From assembly GCA_018897435.1 (NCBI GenBank), contig JAHIKI010000047.1, forward strand, positions 1 through 59,659: DNA of 59,659 bases, written 5' to 3'. This document shows positions 1-9,859 of this stretch, piece by piece (the first letter of the stretch is position 1; each line of letters begins with the position of its first letter). Below the pieces are notes generated by a model. That model did no database searches, was not told the origin of the DNA, and saw only the letters and a program-made list of their open reading frames with translations. The DNA is from Acidobacteriota bacterium (GTDB lineage Bacteria > Acidobacteriota > Aminicenantia > UBA2199). A program made the position numbers and the translations under genes.

Positions 1-1
1 A

Positions 2-1303
2 TGGGACAATCAGGGCAAGATCAAGGTGTTCAACGATGCCTTCGAGGGGCTTACTGGCTACGGGGCGGAGGAAATGGCCGGCCGGTCGCCAGAAGTCCTC
101 ATCCCCGAAGAGAAGCGGACCGAGGCACTGCAAAAGATCGAGGCAACCTTGAAGGGCGACTCCTGGCAAGCGGTAGAAATCCCCATTCGCTGCAAGGATG
201 GGAGGATTGCCATTTGCCTTTGGAATTCCGCCAACATCTATTCACCCGACGACAAGACCTTGCTGGCCACCCTGGCGCAGGGACTGGACATCACCGAGCG
301 CAAGCGGGCAGAAGAAGCATTGCGGCAAACCAAGGAAAAGCTTCTGTCCATTCTCAATAGCATGACTGACTACTGCTATATCGTTTCCAAGGACTATCGA
401 GTGGAGTTCATGAACAAGGCCGGTGTAGAAAAGTTTGGCGATCGGTCGGGCGACGTGTGTTACATGGCTCTCTTCAATAGAGAATCTCCCTGCCCTTGGT
501 GCACGGCGGCGGAAGTGCAAGAAGGAAGAACGGTTAGGTGGGAGCATTCTTCGCCAACGTTGGCAGGCACCTTTGACATAATAGACTCCCCCCTGGCAAA
601 TGCGGACGGAACCATCTCCAAGCTGGCAATTTGGCGGGATATCTCGGAGCGCAAGTGCACTGAGGATGAAATCAAGGCATCACTCAAGGCGAAAGAAGTG
701 CTTCTGAAAGAAGTTCACCATCGGGTCAAGAACAACTTGCAGATCATTTCCAGCCTGCTCAACCTTCAGCTCGGATACATCAAGGATAAAGGGGCCCTTG
801 AGTTGTTCAAAGAAAGCCGGAACCGCATCAAGTCCATGGCTTTTATCCATGAGGAGTTGTACCGATCCAAGCAACTATCCAACGTCAACTTCACTGAGTA
901 CATTCGAAACCTGGCAGCTACTCTGTTCCGTTCGTACGGAGTCGATCCGAATACCGTCGCCCTCAAGATCGAGGCAGATGACGTTCTACTGGGCGTGGAT
1001 GCGGCCATCCCCTGTGGTTTGATTGTCAATGAACTTGTCTCGAATGCCCTGAAACACGCTTTCCCGGAAGGCAGGAAAGGCGAAATCCGCATCGGGTTTC
1101 GCCGGCAGAATGACAACGGATTTGCACTGACTGTTTGTGACAACGGTATTGGCTTCCCGAAGGACGTGGACTTTCGAAATACGGGATCATTGGGCTTGCA
1201 AATTGTGTGCACGTTAACAGATCAGATGCATGGCATTATCGAACTCCGCGGAGTTGGTGGCACGGAGTTCAGGATTATGTTCACCGAGGCAGCGGGGAAA
1301 TAG
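2..1303 (+). CDS. PAS-domain sensor histidine kinase (HisKA_2 type), 5' end outside the window
   Basis: The frame is open from the left edge, so the true start lies upstream; the first internal ATG is at 26. The visible part holds the end of one PAS domain (about residues 1-100 from the edge), a second PAS-like sensor (about 105-215), then a HisKA_2 dimerisation segment with the motif [10 protein letters not shown] and a HATPase with NELVSNALKHAF, DNGIGF and GSLGLQ. This is the build of HWE/HisKA_2 kinases that phosphorylate themselves on the motif histidine and pass phosphate to a response regulator. No membrane segment is visible, so it is probably cytoplasmic. Its last 220 residues closely resemble the C-terminus of the next gene, which points to duplication of the kinase module. 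The hybrid kinase two genes downstream is a possible partner. The signal sensed is unknown. Confidence 0.9.
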   Translation, partial: WDNQGKIKVFNDAFEGLTGYGAEEMAGRSPEVLIPEEKRTEALQKIEATLKGDSWQAVEIPIRCKDGRIAICLWNSANIYSPDDKTLLATLAQGLDITERKRAEEALRQTKEKLLSILNSMTDYCYIVSKDYRVEFMNKAGVEKFGDRSGDVCYMALFNRESPCPWCTAAEVQEGRTVRWEHSSPTLAGTFDIIDSPLANADGTISKLAIWRDISERKCTEDEIKASLKAKEVLLKEVHHRVKNNLQIISSLLNLQLGYIKDKGALELFKESRNRIKSMAFIHEELYRSKQLSNVNFTEYIRNLAATLFRSYGVDPNTVALKIEADDVLLGVDAAIPCGLIVNELVSNALKHAFPEGRKGEIRIGFRRQNDNGFALTVCDNGIGFPKDVDFRNTGSLGLQIVCTLTDQMHGIIELRGVGGTEFRIMFTEAAGK

Positions 1304-1383
1304 GTGATGAGAGGCATGGACTGTGTGGCGCATGGGCTGCTATGGCGAGGGATGGTTAGCCGGCAGCCTTCCTGGTAAATGAA

Positions 1384-4300
1384 GTGAAACCGGTCATTCC
1401 AAACTATGAGATTCTTGAGACGCTGGGCGAGAGCCTGCAAGCCGTCGTCTACAAGGCGTTCCACAAGAGGAATCCACAGCGACTGCTGGCTCTCAAAGTC
1501 TTGAAAGTCGCTTCACTCACCGACGAGCAGAAGAGGTACTTCCGTCAGAAGATCGAGCAATTGAAAGTATTACATGATCCGCTTGTGATCACACCCTTGT
1601 CCTTCGAAGCCAAGGGGGACGTCCGGTTCATAACCCAGGACTATTTCAAGGGAGTGTCCCTCGATGCATGGGCCAAGGCACAGAAAAAGGTCAGTCTGAA
1701 GGATTTCTTCCGGATCGCGTGCAAGTTGGCCCAGGGCCTGGACGATGTTCATAAGGCCGGAATCGTTCATGGTGGCGTCAAGCCGCATAATATCCTGATA
1801 GAGCCTGACACCCTCGACATTCGGCTGATCGATTTCATGACTCCCCTCGATGTGAGAGATGTGAGTCATTTCATCTATGACAGGAGCTTTGTCGAAGGGA
1901 CTCTCGCCTACACTTCTCCGGAACAGACCGGGCGTATCAACCATAGAGTCGATTTCTCCACGGACCTGTATTCCGTAGGAATTGTTTTCTACGAATTGCT
2001 CACCGGGCGGCTTCCCTTCTTTTCGACCGACCCGCTGGAACTGATCCATTCCCATCTTGCTGAAGAAGCGCCGGGCATGCACGAGTTGAACCCCGAGATC
2101 CCATCGGTTATGGGCAAGATCGTCAGCCGGCTGACGCTCAAACAGCCTGAGAAGCGATACCAGAGTGGCGTGGGGCTACTGGTGGATCTCACGCGATGCA
2201 GGGACGAATGGCTGTCCACGGGTACGGCCGGGGAGTTTCCGCTGGGGAGCCGGGATCGTCGCCACCGCGTTGTTTTTGTTTCCAAGATGGTGGGGCGAGA
2301 TCGCGAGGCGGGAATCATCCTGAAGGAATATGAGAGAGCGGTCGAAGGTTCTTTCCGTTGCCTGCTGATTTCAGGATTGCCCGGCATCGGCAAGACCCGC
2401 CTGATTCAAGAGCTTCAGAAACCGATCGTGGAACACCGGGGGTACTTCACTTCCGGCAAATTCGATGTTTATCAGAAGAACATTCCATACAGCTCCCTCA
2501 TCCAGGCTCTCAGAAACCTCATGAGGACTTTTCTGACGGAGAGCGATGAGCGGGTCGCCACCTGGAAGAAAAGGATCATGGACGCTGTGGGGGATCACGG
2601 AAAGGTCATAACCGAGGTAATTCCTGAGCTGGCGATCCTGATTGGTCCCCAGCCGGAGGTCAGGCCTCTTCCTCCTGTGGAGTCCCGAAACCGCTTTCAC
2701 GATCTGTTCGGCCGTTTCCTGACGTGTCTGGCCGGCGAGAAGCATCCGTTGACGGTTTTCATCGACGATCTTCAGTGGTGCGACGCGGCCTCCTTTGATT
2801 TTCTGTCCAACGTGTTTGCCAACTACAAGGAACATCCCTACCTCTTCCTCCTGGGGGCCTATCGCCATAACGAGGTAGACTCGAGTCATCCGCTGGCGAA
2901 GCTGATCCGGAGTATCAAGGAAGACGGACAACCTCTGGAGGAGACAAGGCTGGGCCCTCTCGAGCCGAGGTATTGCCACGAGATGGTGTCGTATATTCTC
3001 GATTCGCCGCTTTCTCAAACACAGGATCTGTCGGAGTTCATAGCCCGTCTGACCGAGGGGAACCCGCTGTTTGTGAGCGAGAGTTTGTCCTATCTGCACA
3101 ACGAGGAGTTGCTCTATCTCGATGAGAACCGCTGCTGGCAGTGGGACCTGGACAAGATCCGGCGGACCGATATGCCGTCAACGGTCGTGGGGCTGTTCAG
3201 CTCCAAGGTCCGGAGCCTGCCTCCTGATGCGGTTACGCTGCTCGAATACTGCGCCTGCATGGGGAACCGTTTCGCGCCCGACGAGGTCAGCCTGGTCCGT
3301 GACATCCGTTTGCTGGACTTGTTCGAGACACTGAAACCGGCGCTTGGCGAAGGGCTTCTGATGGAAAGCAAGGACCAGTTGCAGTTCGTTCACGACCGGG
3401 TGCAGGAGGCGGTGCTCAGCGGCATCAAACCGGAAAGGCGGCGCCTCATTCACTGGGAGATCGGCAACCATCTTCTTTCCGTTGTTCCGGAGAACGCGGA
3501 TCTGGAGAAGTTGGATAATCTGTTCGCCATCGCCGCACATCTCAATCTAGGAAGGAAGGAGACCCTAAAACGAAAAACGGCCTACCGGCTATCGGACATC
3601 AACTTCCACGCGGGCAACAAGGCACTGGATTCCCTGGCTGCGGAAGCGGCCAATGAGTATTTCCGCCATAGCCTTGAACTCCTGCCTGAGGACTGTTGGG
3701 ATACGCAGTACGACCGAACGTTCAAGATCTTTCAGGAACTGGCCAAAACCGAGCTGATGTGCGGACGATACGAGCATTCGGAAAAACTGCTGAATCAACT
3801 GCTTGAGCACGCAAAAACCGATCTCGATAAGGCAGAGGCGCTGGCGGAACAAACGACTTCACTTTCGTCCATTGGCAACTTCATCAAGGCGATTGAAACG
3901 GCCAATCGGGGGCTGGCCTTCTTCGGCAAATCAATCCCTGAGGATCCTGAGCTGGCGGAGAAAAAACGTGAAGAACTGATGAATGAGATCAAGGCCAAGC
4001 ATGTTGACGTGTGGAATACCATCCTGAACATGCCTTTTACCGAGGAAAGGAAGAGCAAGATCGAATTGGCCTTCTACAGCGAACTCATACCCGACCTTTA
4101 TATGTCCGGCTTGGTTCCTCAACTCTATCTCTCGGCCGTGCAGTCAACGCAACATTGTCTGGCCGGCGGCATGGACGAGTCGGTCATTTACTCGTTCAGC
4201 ATCATGGGGCTTTACCTGGGGGAACAGGGGGAATTCGAACAAGCCTTTCGGTACGAGGATCTCGCGCGCGATCTCTCGGCGAAGAACCCGAACACCTTTG

Positions 4301-6555
4301 GCGCCACCCGCGGCATGAACGGGATTGTCTGGTGCAACATGCACTCTAGAAGCCATCCCGAAGAGATCGCGAATTACTGTCTCAAGGCGATACAGTGCGG
4401 GAAGAACTGTGGCGACCTGTACAATGCCGGTCTTTCCTACGGTCCCCTGATGTGGAACCTGCAAGTGCGGGGGGCCGATCTCTCGGCCATCGAGGAGTAT
4501 GCCGAAGAATGCTTCGAGTTCTCGAAGAAATACCGCCTGTTGTTTTCCGCGGGCCTAGCCGAGGTGATGAAGGCCGGATGGATAGCGCCGATGAAAAAGG
4601 GCTACACGCCTGCTCCCATGGAGGACAAACTCCGACAATGGGAAAAGGAGAACCACATAGCCTTGGCGGGAAGTTTCTACGTCCACATGGCCGTGAGCCA
4701 CCACTATTTCGGAGAATATGAAAAGGCGGACGAATATCTGCGGGGCGTCAATCGCTATCTCACCGGCCTGACCGACAATGTCCTGAAACGTCAGTGGTAC
4801 GTGTTCCGGGTACTAAACGCCCTGCGGCTGTATGAAATGGGCGCCTACCCCGGAGACCAGAATCAACTGCTGGCAGAAATCCAACCGCTGATCAAGAAGG
4901 TGGAAACATGGGCGCGGTTGGGGCCCCTGCTGAAGCCCTACCTCCTCTTCCTCTACGCGGATATGGAAAGGGTGCTGGGTTGCTCCAGAGAAGCCCGGAA
5001 CCTGTTCCTGGACGCCGTGGAATTGGCGCATCAGTACGGGTACACGCTTCTGGAGGGCCACCTGCACGAATGCCTGGGTGAGATGATTGCGACGGAGCCT
5101 GCCATTGGTGAAGCGTGTCCCGAATACGAGACATGCAACAGGAAGAAACGATCCTGCGATAGATGGTGGTTTTGTACGAAGATCAGTGCCGCGATAGCGA
5201 GGGGGTCGTCCCGCTATGACAGCGTCGCCGGGGTCTTCGTTCGGGAGGCGGCGCGTTTATACAGGGAATGTCATGCCGAACGAAAAGAAATGGCCTTAAT
5301 GGAGAACTATCCGGAGTGTTTCGAGGAAGAAGTCCCGGCTGCCATGCCGGTTGAAGCGGTGCCTGCTGCCACCTACACCCTTCCCTCTTTGGATGTTGAC
5401 TACCTCATGAAATCGTCCCTTGCCATTTCGGCGGAAGTCAACCCGGACGCCCTGCTGAACAAGATCATGAATGTGGTTCTGGAGGCTTCGGGGGCGCAGA
5501 ACGGCTACCTGCTGATGGACGAGGACGGGCAATTGTTTGTCTGCGCTGAAAGCCACATCACGGATCGGAACGTGGTCCGGACCGGCAAACACGAGATCAA
5601 CGACGTGCCGGGTGTTCCTAAGGCCATCGTTCGTTATGTCCATCGGACCAGGATGAGGGTGATCCTGAACAACGCTTCGGGAGAGGGGGAATTCAAGGAC
5701 AATCCCGAGGTCCGGGATATGGCCCTCAAGTCCGTCCTTTGCCTTCCGTTGATCAAGCAGTCCAGACTGATTGGGATTCTCTACCTCGAGAACCATTTGT
5801 CCGATGCTGTTTTCACGCCGGAAAAGACGGAGATGACCGAACTTCTGACCTCACAAGCGGCCATCTCTCTGGAGAACGCCCGCCTGCTCGACGAAATGAA
5901 GCAGGCGGAGAACCAGATCAAAGCCTCACTGAACGAGAAGGAGTTGCTGCTTAAGGAGATTCACCATCGGGTCAAAAACAACCTGCAGGTCATTTCCAGT
6001 CTGCTCAACCTTCAGCTCGCGCAGGTCAAAGACAAACAGGCGAAAGAGATGTTCAGAGAGGGCCGGGATCGCATTAGGTCCATGGCGTTCATTCATGAGG
6101 GGCTGTATCGATCCGAACGCCTGTCGGACGTTGATTTCGCCGGATATGTTCGCAGCCTGACTGGGAGTCTGTTCCGTTCATACGGAATCAGTTCGAATGC
6201 CGTTTCCCTGAAGATAAATGCAGGCAAGTCCGTGCTGGGCATTGATACGGCCGTTCCCTGTGGGTTGATAATCAATGAGCTTGTTTCCAATTCCCTGAAA
6301 CACGCGTTTCCAAAAGGCCGAAAAGGCGAGATATTCATCGATCTTCATTGGCAGGGTGGCAACCGGTTTGTGCTGGTGGTCGGCGACAATGGCGTCGGTT
6401 TTCCGGAGGATGTGGACTTCCGAAATACGGAATCGTTGGGCCTGCAATTGGTATGCACGTTGACAAATCAGATGGATGGCACGATCGAGCTTGATCGCAG
6501 GGGTGGAACGAAACTCACAATCGCGTTCACGGACATCAACGGAATGAAACCGTAA
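1384..6555 (+). CDS. Giant protein kinase-like / AAA ATPase / TPR / GAF / HisKA_2 histidine kinase
   Basis: A 1723-residue multidomain signalling protein. In order: a Ser/Thr kinase fold (about 8-270), a P-loop ATPase (Walker A GLPGIGKT at about 331-338, Walker B-like VFIDDLQW near 460), a long helical TPR-like region (about 700-1290), a GAF domain (about 1350-1500), HisKA_2 ([10 protein letters not shown] near 1527) and a HATPase. This is the known 'trifunctional' kinase/ATPase/histidine kinase layout. The kinase lobe is degenerate: the HRD motif reads HGG (129-131), DFG reads DFM (150-152) and the Gly-rich loop is poor, although the APE-region SPEQTGR is intact. It may therefore be a scaffold rather than an active kinase. 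GTG start; an in-frame stop at 1357-1359 leaves little alternative. It lies 80 bp after the previous kinase and 17 bp before the hybrid kinase, so cotranscription is likely. Confidence 0.9.
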   Translation: MKPVIPNYEILETLGESLQAVVYKAFHKRNPQRLLALKVLKVASLTDEQKRYFRQKIEQLKVLHDPLVITPLSFEAKGDVRFITQDYFKGVSLDAWAKAQKKVSLKDFFRIACKLAQGLDDVHKAGIVHGGVKPHNILIEPDTLDIRLIDFMTPLDVRDVSHFIYDRSFVEGTLAYTSPEQTGRINHRVDFSTDLYSVGIVFYELLTGRLPFFSTDPLELIHSHLAEEAPGMHELNPEIPSVMGKIVSRLTLKQPEKRYQSGVGLLVDLTRCRDEWLSTGTAGEFPLGSRDRRHRVVFVSKMVGRDREAGIILKEYERAVEGSFRCLLISGLPGIGKTRLIQELQKPIVEHRGYFTSGKFDVYQKNIPYSSLIQALRNLMRTFLTESDERVATWKKRIMDAVGDHGKVITEVIPELAILIGPQPEVRPLPPVESRNRFHDLFGRFLTCLAGEKHPLTVFIDDLQWCDAASFDFLSNVFANYKEHPYLFLLGAYRHNEVDSSHPLAKLIRSIKEDGQPLEETRLGPLEPRYCHEMVSYILDSPLSQTQDLSEFIARLTEGNPLFVSESLSYLHNEELLYLDENRCWQWDLDKIRRTDMPSTVVGLFSSKVRSLPPDAVTLLEYCACMGNRFAPDEVSLVRDIRLLDLFETLKPALGEGLLMESKDQLQFVHDRVQEAVLSGIKPERRRLIHWEIGNHLLSVVPENADLEKLDNLFAIAAHLNLGRKETLKRKTAYRLSDINFHAGNKALDSLAAEAANEYFRHSLELLPEDCWDTQYDRTFKIFQELAKTELMCGRYEHSEKLLNQLLEHAKTDLDKAEALAEQTTSLSSIGNFIKAIETANRGLAFFGKSIPEDPELAEKKREELMNEIKAKHVDVWNTILNMPFTEERKSKIELAFYSELIPDLYMSGLVPQLYLSAVQSTQHCLAGGMDESVIYSFSIMGLYLGEQGEFEQAFRYEDLARDLSAKNPNTFGATRGMNGIVWCNMHSRSHPEEIANYCLKAIQCGKNCGDLYNAGLSYGPLMWNLQVRGADLSAIEEYAEECFEFSKKYRLLFSAGLAEVMKAGWIAPMKKGYTPAPMEDKLRQWEKENHIALAGSFYVHMAVSHHYFGEYEKADEYLRGVNRYLTGLTDNVLKRQWYVFRVLNALRLYEMGAYPGDQNQLLAEIQPLIKKVETWARLGPLLKPYLLFLYADMERVLGCSREARNLFLDAVELAHQYGYTLLEGHLHECLGEMIATEPAIGEACPEYETCNRKKRSCDRWWFCTKISAAIARGSSRYDSVAGVFVREAARLYRECHAERKEMALMENYPECFEEEVPAAMPVEAVPAATYTLPSLDVDYLMKSSLAISAEVNPDALLNKIMNVVLEASGAQNGYLLMDEDGQLFVCAESHITDRNVVRTGKHEINDVPGVPKAIVRYVHRTRMRVILNNASGEGEFKDNPEVRDMALKSVLCLPLIKQSRLIGILYLENHLSDAVFTPEKTEMTELLTSQAAISLENARLLDEMKQAENQIKASLNEKELLLKEIHHRVKNNLQVISSLLNLQLAQVKDKQAKEMFREGRDRIRSMAFIHEGLYRSERLSDVDFAGYVRSLTGSLFRSYGISSNAVSLKINAGKSVLGIDTAVPCGLIINELVSNSLKHAFPKGRKGEIFIDLHWQGGNRFVLVVGDNGVGFPEDVDFRNTESLGLQLVCTLTNQMDGTIELDRRGGTKLTIAFTDINGMKP

Positions 6556-6572
6556 GCGAAAGGAGAAAAAGG

Positions 6573-8525
6573 ATGGCGAAGACACGGATTCTGGTCGTTG
6601 AGGATGAAGGCATAATAGCCAAGGACATACAGAACATACTGGAAAGCCTGGGATATGCGGTCACTGCTGTTGTTTCCTCCGGCGAGGACGCGATCGAGAG
6701 GACCGAGGAGACACGCCCGGATCTGGTGTTGATGGATATTGTCCTCAAGGGGACCAACGGTATTGAGGCGGCTGATCAGATCCGCAATCGTCTCGGTATC
6801 CCGGTCGTCTACCTTACCGCCTATGCTGATGATGAGACATTGCAGCGCGCGAAGATAACGGAGCCCTATGGCTACATACTCAAACCTTTCGAAGAACGGG
6901 ACTTCCGCGCAATCATCGAGACCGCCCTCTACAAGCATAGGATGGAGAAGAAGCTAAGGGAGAGCGAGCAATGGCTTTCGGTCACACTCAAAAGCATAGG
7001 GGACGCGGTAATAGCCACGGATGTGAACGGGCTTGTAACCTTCATGAATCCTGTTGCCGAGGCCCTGACCGGCTGGCAACGGGACGATGCTGCGGGAAAG
7101 CCTCTGAAAGATGTCTTTCATATCGTGAATGAGGAAACCGGCATGGCGGTCGAAGATCCTGCGAAAAAAGCGCGTACCGAAGAGGTTGTTGTCGGATTGG
7201 CCAATCACACCGTGTTGATAGCCAAAGACGGAACGAGACGACCTCTCGATGATTGTGCGGCTCCCATCAAGGACGAGCAAGGGCATATGATCGGCGCCGT
7301 CTTGATCTTCAGGGACATCACGAAGCAGAGGAATGCCGTGAAAGAGAAGGAGCGACTGGAGGCTCAACTGCGCCAGGCACAGAAGATGGAAGCCGTAGGC
7401 CGCCTGGCCGGTGGCATTGCGCACGATTTCAACAACCTGCTCACGGTTATCCAAGGGTATGCGGACCTCGCCCTGGCAAAGGTGGATAAGAACCAGCTCC
7501 TGCATGCAGACCTTGATGAGATTCGAAAGGTCTGTGTGCGGGCGAGCGGTTTGACCCGGCAACTGCTCCTGTTCAGCCGCTTGCGGCCAACCAAATCGGT
7601 TCCCCTTGATGTCAACGAGGCGATCAACGGCCTGGTCAATATGCTGACGCGTTTGCTCACCGAGAACGTCACACTGACCCGCCGCATGGCGGAGGGGCTC
7701 TGGATGGTCGAGGGGGATCCGGGCTCCCTTGAACAGGTGATCCTTAACTTGGTGGTCAATGCCCGCGATGCCATGCCCCAAGGAGGAGAGATTGTCGTTA
7801 CGACGGAGAATGTCCATGTGGATGAGAAGCTCTGGGAGGTGTGTGCCCAAGCGCGACCAGGGGATTTCGTGCGTGTGTCGGTCCGCGACTCGGGAGTGGG
7901 CATGGATCAGGACACGATGATGCACCTTGCCGAGCCTTTCTTTACGACAAAGAAACCAGGGGAGGGGACCGGGATGGGGTTGGCTGTGGTGTACGGTATC
8001 ATCAAACAGCACGGAGGATGGATGCATGTGGAGAGCAAGCCGCACGAGGGGTCTCTCTTCAGCGCCTATCTGCCTGCAACCGCCCGGGCGGCCGAAAAGG
8101 AGCGCGACAAACAGGTCCCCGCGGAAGGCCTACGGGGCAAAGGGGAGCGGATACTCTTCATCGAGGACAATGATGCTGTGAGGAAGTTCGGTACAAGGGG
8201 GCTCTCGGAGCATGGGTATACTGTGTTTGCCGCAGCCAATGCGCAGGAGGCCGAGGTCATCTTTGAGAAAGAGGGAGGGAACTTCGATCTCATTTTCAGT
8301 GATGTCGTCCTGCCGGACGAGAGTGGCCCCATGGTCGTAGAGCGGCTTCTCAAGCGCAAGCCCGGCATCACGGCGGTGTTTGCCACCGGCTACAGCAAAG
8401 GCCGGACGGATTGGAGCATTATCGAAAAAGGCGCTTATTCGTACCTGCTGAAACCCTATTCGTTATCCGACATGTTGGCACTCCTGCACAATGCTTTGAA
8501 AGCGACAGAGAGAAAGAAGGCATGA
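6573..8525 (+). CDS. Hybrid sensor kinase: REC-PAS-HisKA-HATPase-REC
   Basis: A 650-residue cytoplasmic hybrid kinase. The N-terminal receiver (1-120) has acidic residues E10/D11, phosphoacceptor D55 in LMDIV and the KPF lysine. A PAS domain follows (about 130-255), then HisKA with [11 protein letters not shown] (H284), a HATPase with [10 protein letters not shown] and [11 protein letters not shown], and a C-terminal receiver (about 520-645) with D577 in FSDVVLP. This type of protein relays phosphate between its own receivers, often to a separate phosphotransfer protein; none is encoded here. The first receiver could accept phosphate from the HisKA_2 kinases encoded just upstream, because HisKA_2 kinases commonly pair with such receivers (inference). 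A good ribosome site (AAGGAGAAAAAGG) precedes the ATG. No DNA-binding output domain is present. Confidence 0.92.
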   Translation: MAKTRILVVEDEGIIAKDIQNILESLGYAVTAVVSSGEDAIERTEETRPDLVLMDIVLKGTNGIEAADQIRNRLGIPVVYLTAYADDETLQRAKITEPYGYILKPFEERDFRAIIETALYKHRMEKKLRESEQWLSVTLKSIGDAVIATDVNGLVTFMNPVAEALTGWQRDDAAGKPLKDVFHIVNEETGMAVEDPAKKARTEEVVVGLANHTVLIAKDGTRRPLDDCAAPIKDEQGHMIGAVLIFRDITKQRNAVKEKERLEAQLRQAQKMEAVGRLAGGIAHDFNNLLTVIQGYADLALAKVDKNQLLHADLDEIRKVCVRASGLTRQLLLFSRLRPTKSVPLDVNEAINGLVNMLTRLLTENVTLTRRMAEGLWMVEGDPGSLEQVILNLVVNARDAMPQGGEIVVTTENVHVDEKLWEVCAQARPGDFVRVSVRDSGVGMDQDTMMHLAEPFFTTKKPGEGTGMGLAVVYGIIKQHGGWMHVESKPHEGSLFSAYLPATARAAEKERDKQVPAEGLRGKGERILFIEDNDAVRKFGTRGLSEHGYTVFAAANAQEAEVIFEKEGGNFDLIFSDVVLPDESGPMVVERLLKRKPGITAVFATGYSKGRTDWSIIEKGAYSYLLKPYSLSDMLALLHNALKATERKKA

Positions 8526-8543
8526 CCCAGGCGATGCACTCGC

Positions 8544-8726
8544 ACTAGCCCGCATTTCTCACAAATATTTGCTGCAATTGCGGATATGGACATGTCTACG
8601 GCGTCAGGCTCGGTCGGATACCTCCATCGTACCAACAGTACGTCTCCGGTCTCCTCGGTCGCCTTCCTTGTATCCATACCCATCTGCGCAATTTCGCGAC
8701 AATATCTGTGAGAAATGCGGGCTAGT
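8544..8726. repeat. 183-bp element with 26-bp terminal inverted repeats (MITE- or IS-remnant-like)
   Basis: The left end 8544-8569 (ACTAGCCCGCATTTCTCACA then AATATT) and the right end 8701-8726 are reverse complements over 26 bp with a single mismatch. The similarity decays inward: a CAATTGCGGATATGG stretch on the left is loosely mirrored on the right, so the element could fold into a long imperfect hairpin. No clear target-site duplication flanks it and no transposase lies inside. A short non-autonomous transposable element or the fused ends of a deleted insertion sequence fit best; a large attenuator-like hairpin after the kinase operon is a less likely reading. Confidence 0.7.
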
Positions 8727-8776
8727 CCAATCACGGCAACGTTCTCGCTCTCAGGTGGCAGCGCCATCTCGTTGCC

Positions 8777-8875
8777 ATGCAGTATGACTGGGTTGTCCGC
8801 AACAAGTTCGCCATTCGGGTCACCTATGAAGTGACCGTTGAAGAACTCCCACTGCCAGCTTTGCCGGGGCTGTAA
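8777..8875 (+). pseudogene. Possible C-terminal gene fragment next to the inverted-repeat element
   Basis: A 32-codon open stretch ending in TAA has codon choice like the neighbouring genes and reads through MQYDWVVRNKFAIR and TYEVTVEELP. The frame continues upstream to about 8727 but meets a stop in the right inverted repeat of the adjacent element, as if the element had cut off the 5' part of a gene. The opposite strand is also open here, so the coding strand is uncertain. No family is recognised. The remaining bases up to 8943 hold nothing I can identify. Confidence 0.25.
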
Positions 8876-8943
8876 ATAGGAGAGGTTTCGCGCTGGCTGC
8901 GTTTGGCCCGGGGATCTTTGCGGAAAAAACTAAAAAACAGTCT

Positions 8944-9615
8944 TTACTGGGCGGCCTGGCTTTCGCCTTCTATGGTGGTTAGAAGGGTTTGTGCTTCCAT
9001 GGCGCTGGGTGTGTTGGGATACTCGGATAGGATCCGTTTCAGCCCCGCGGCCGCCTCTTCCTGCCGTTGGTTCCTGATCTGCATTTTGGCCAGCTGTATG
9101 AGGATGAGCTCCTTGGCCATGGCGGTCTTTTTATCGGCCAACATGCGCTTGAGCAGGCTTTCCGCTTCTTGGGTTTTCCCGCCGGCTGTCAGTATGGTGG
9201 CGCTGAGGATTTGCTTTTCATCGTTGAGCATGGCGATGCGGCTGGCAGGGAATTCTTTCAGAACAGCTTCGGCTTTTTTTAGGTCGCCTTTTTCATAATA
9301 AAGGACGGCGATGAACAACCTTCCCGCAGCCGAGATCCCTTTTTTGAATTTCATTTCCTGGAGCTTGGTGATTTTTTGGTCCGCGCTCATTTTCGTGTCG
9401 TTGCGGACACGGAACGCTTCGCTATAAACTTTGTTTTCAGCCGTGGAACTCAGGTTCTTGAAAAAAAACACGGCCAGCAGAATGAGGATGGCCAAAGCGG
9501 CGATGCCCGCGGCCGCGAGGATGCGCCGGCGGTTATTAAAAAAAAAGGTTATGGTTTTCTCAAAAAAATGGATAAACGGATCGGCCTTCAAGTGTTCCTT
9601 TTCCTTTTTTTTCAT
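8944..9615 (-). CDS. Membrane-anchored TPR-like protein (YfgM-like)
   Basis: A 223-residue protein. A charged cytoplasmic N-terminus (1-35) is followed by one strongly hydrophobic segment (about 36-55, AAGIAALAILILLAVFFF) and a helical repeat domain (about 60-223) with TPR-like spacing of Ala/Gly and aromatic residues. This is the topology of YfgM/TPR_21 proteins, single-pass inner-membrane proteins that interact with the Sec translocon and periplasmic chaperones. The assignment rests on architecture rather than on a signature motif. It is transcribed away from the NtrY-like gene and downstream of tRNA-Arg on the same strand, with only 14 bp between tRNA and start codon, so it may be read from the tRNA promoter. 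Confidence 0.7.
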   Translation of the reverse strand: MKKKEKEHLKADPFIHFFEKTITFFFNNRRRILAAAGIAALAILILLAVFFFKNLSSTAENKVYSEAFRVRNDTKMSADQKITKLQEMKFKKGISAAGRLFIAVLYYEKGDLKKAEAVLKEFPASRIAMLNDEKQILSATILTAGGKTQEAESLLKRMLADKKTAMAKELILIQLAKMQIRNQRQEEAAAGLKRILSEYPNTPSAMEAQTLLTTIEGESQAAQ

Positions 9616-9629
9616 TTTTACCTCAATTT

Positions 9630-9702
9630 TGCGCCTGAGATGACTCGAACATCCAACCCTGGGATTAGGAATCCCATGCTCTATCCTTTGAGCTACAGGC
9701 GC
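9630..9702 (-). tRNA. tRNA-Arg (anticodon CCU)
   Basis: The minus strand folds as a complete 73-nt cloverleaf. The acceptor stem GCGCCTG pairs with CAGGCGC, with discriminator A. The D arm contains TAGCTCAAAGGATAGAGCA. The anticodon stem TGGGA/TCCCA encloses loop TTCCTAA, giving anticodon CCT (CCU), which reads the Arg codon AGG. The T arm has GGATG-TTCGAGT-CATCT. The 3' CCA is not encoded and must be added after transcription. A promoter about 10-38 bp upstream would start the transcript almost at the mature 5' end. Confidence 0.95.
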
Positions 9703-9711
9703 AAGAATACA

Positions 9712-9740
9712 GCAATATCACTTTTCGCCGCCCGTGTCAA
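9712..9740 (-). promoter_or_regulatory. Promoter for tRNA-Arg
   Basis: On the minus strand TTGACA (9735-9740) is followed after 17 bp by TATTGC (9712-9717), about 10 bp before the mature tRNA 5' end. The -35 box matches consensus exactly and the -10 box is weak. Confidence 0.5.
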
Positions 9741-9769
9741 TTGACCTTTGGGGGCAATCATGCTAAATT
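9741..9769 (+). promoter_or_regulatory. Promoter for the NtrY-like kinase gene
   Basis: TTGACC (9741-9746), a 17-bp spacer and TAAATT (9764-9769) preceded by an extended -10 TGC. Its -35 box abuts the -35 box of the opposing tRNA promoter, forming the near-palindrome TGTCAATTGACC. The predicted leader is about 84 nt. Confidence 0.55.
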
Positions 9770-9859
9770 GAGAAGGCATATGCGCCGCTGCCAAACCGCG
9801 ATAGGGCTGCCAGTCGGTTTTTCGGCTATTGCGGGCAGCGGCGGCAGAGGAATTGGAGA

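Noticed and set aside
1..360. Plus-strand frame starting at base 1
   Set aside because: The PAS/kinase frame beginning at base 2 is continuous with clear domains; the base-1 frame reads as Arg/Gly/His-rich noise.
8456..8767. Minus-strand frame across the inverted-repeat element and the end of the hybrid kinase
   Set aside because: It runs through both inverted repeats and the 3' end of the kinase gene; no domain is recognisable. Kept only as a reason to doubt the strand of the fragment at 8777.
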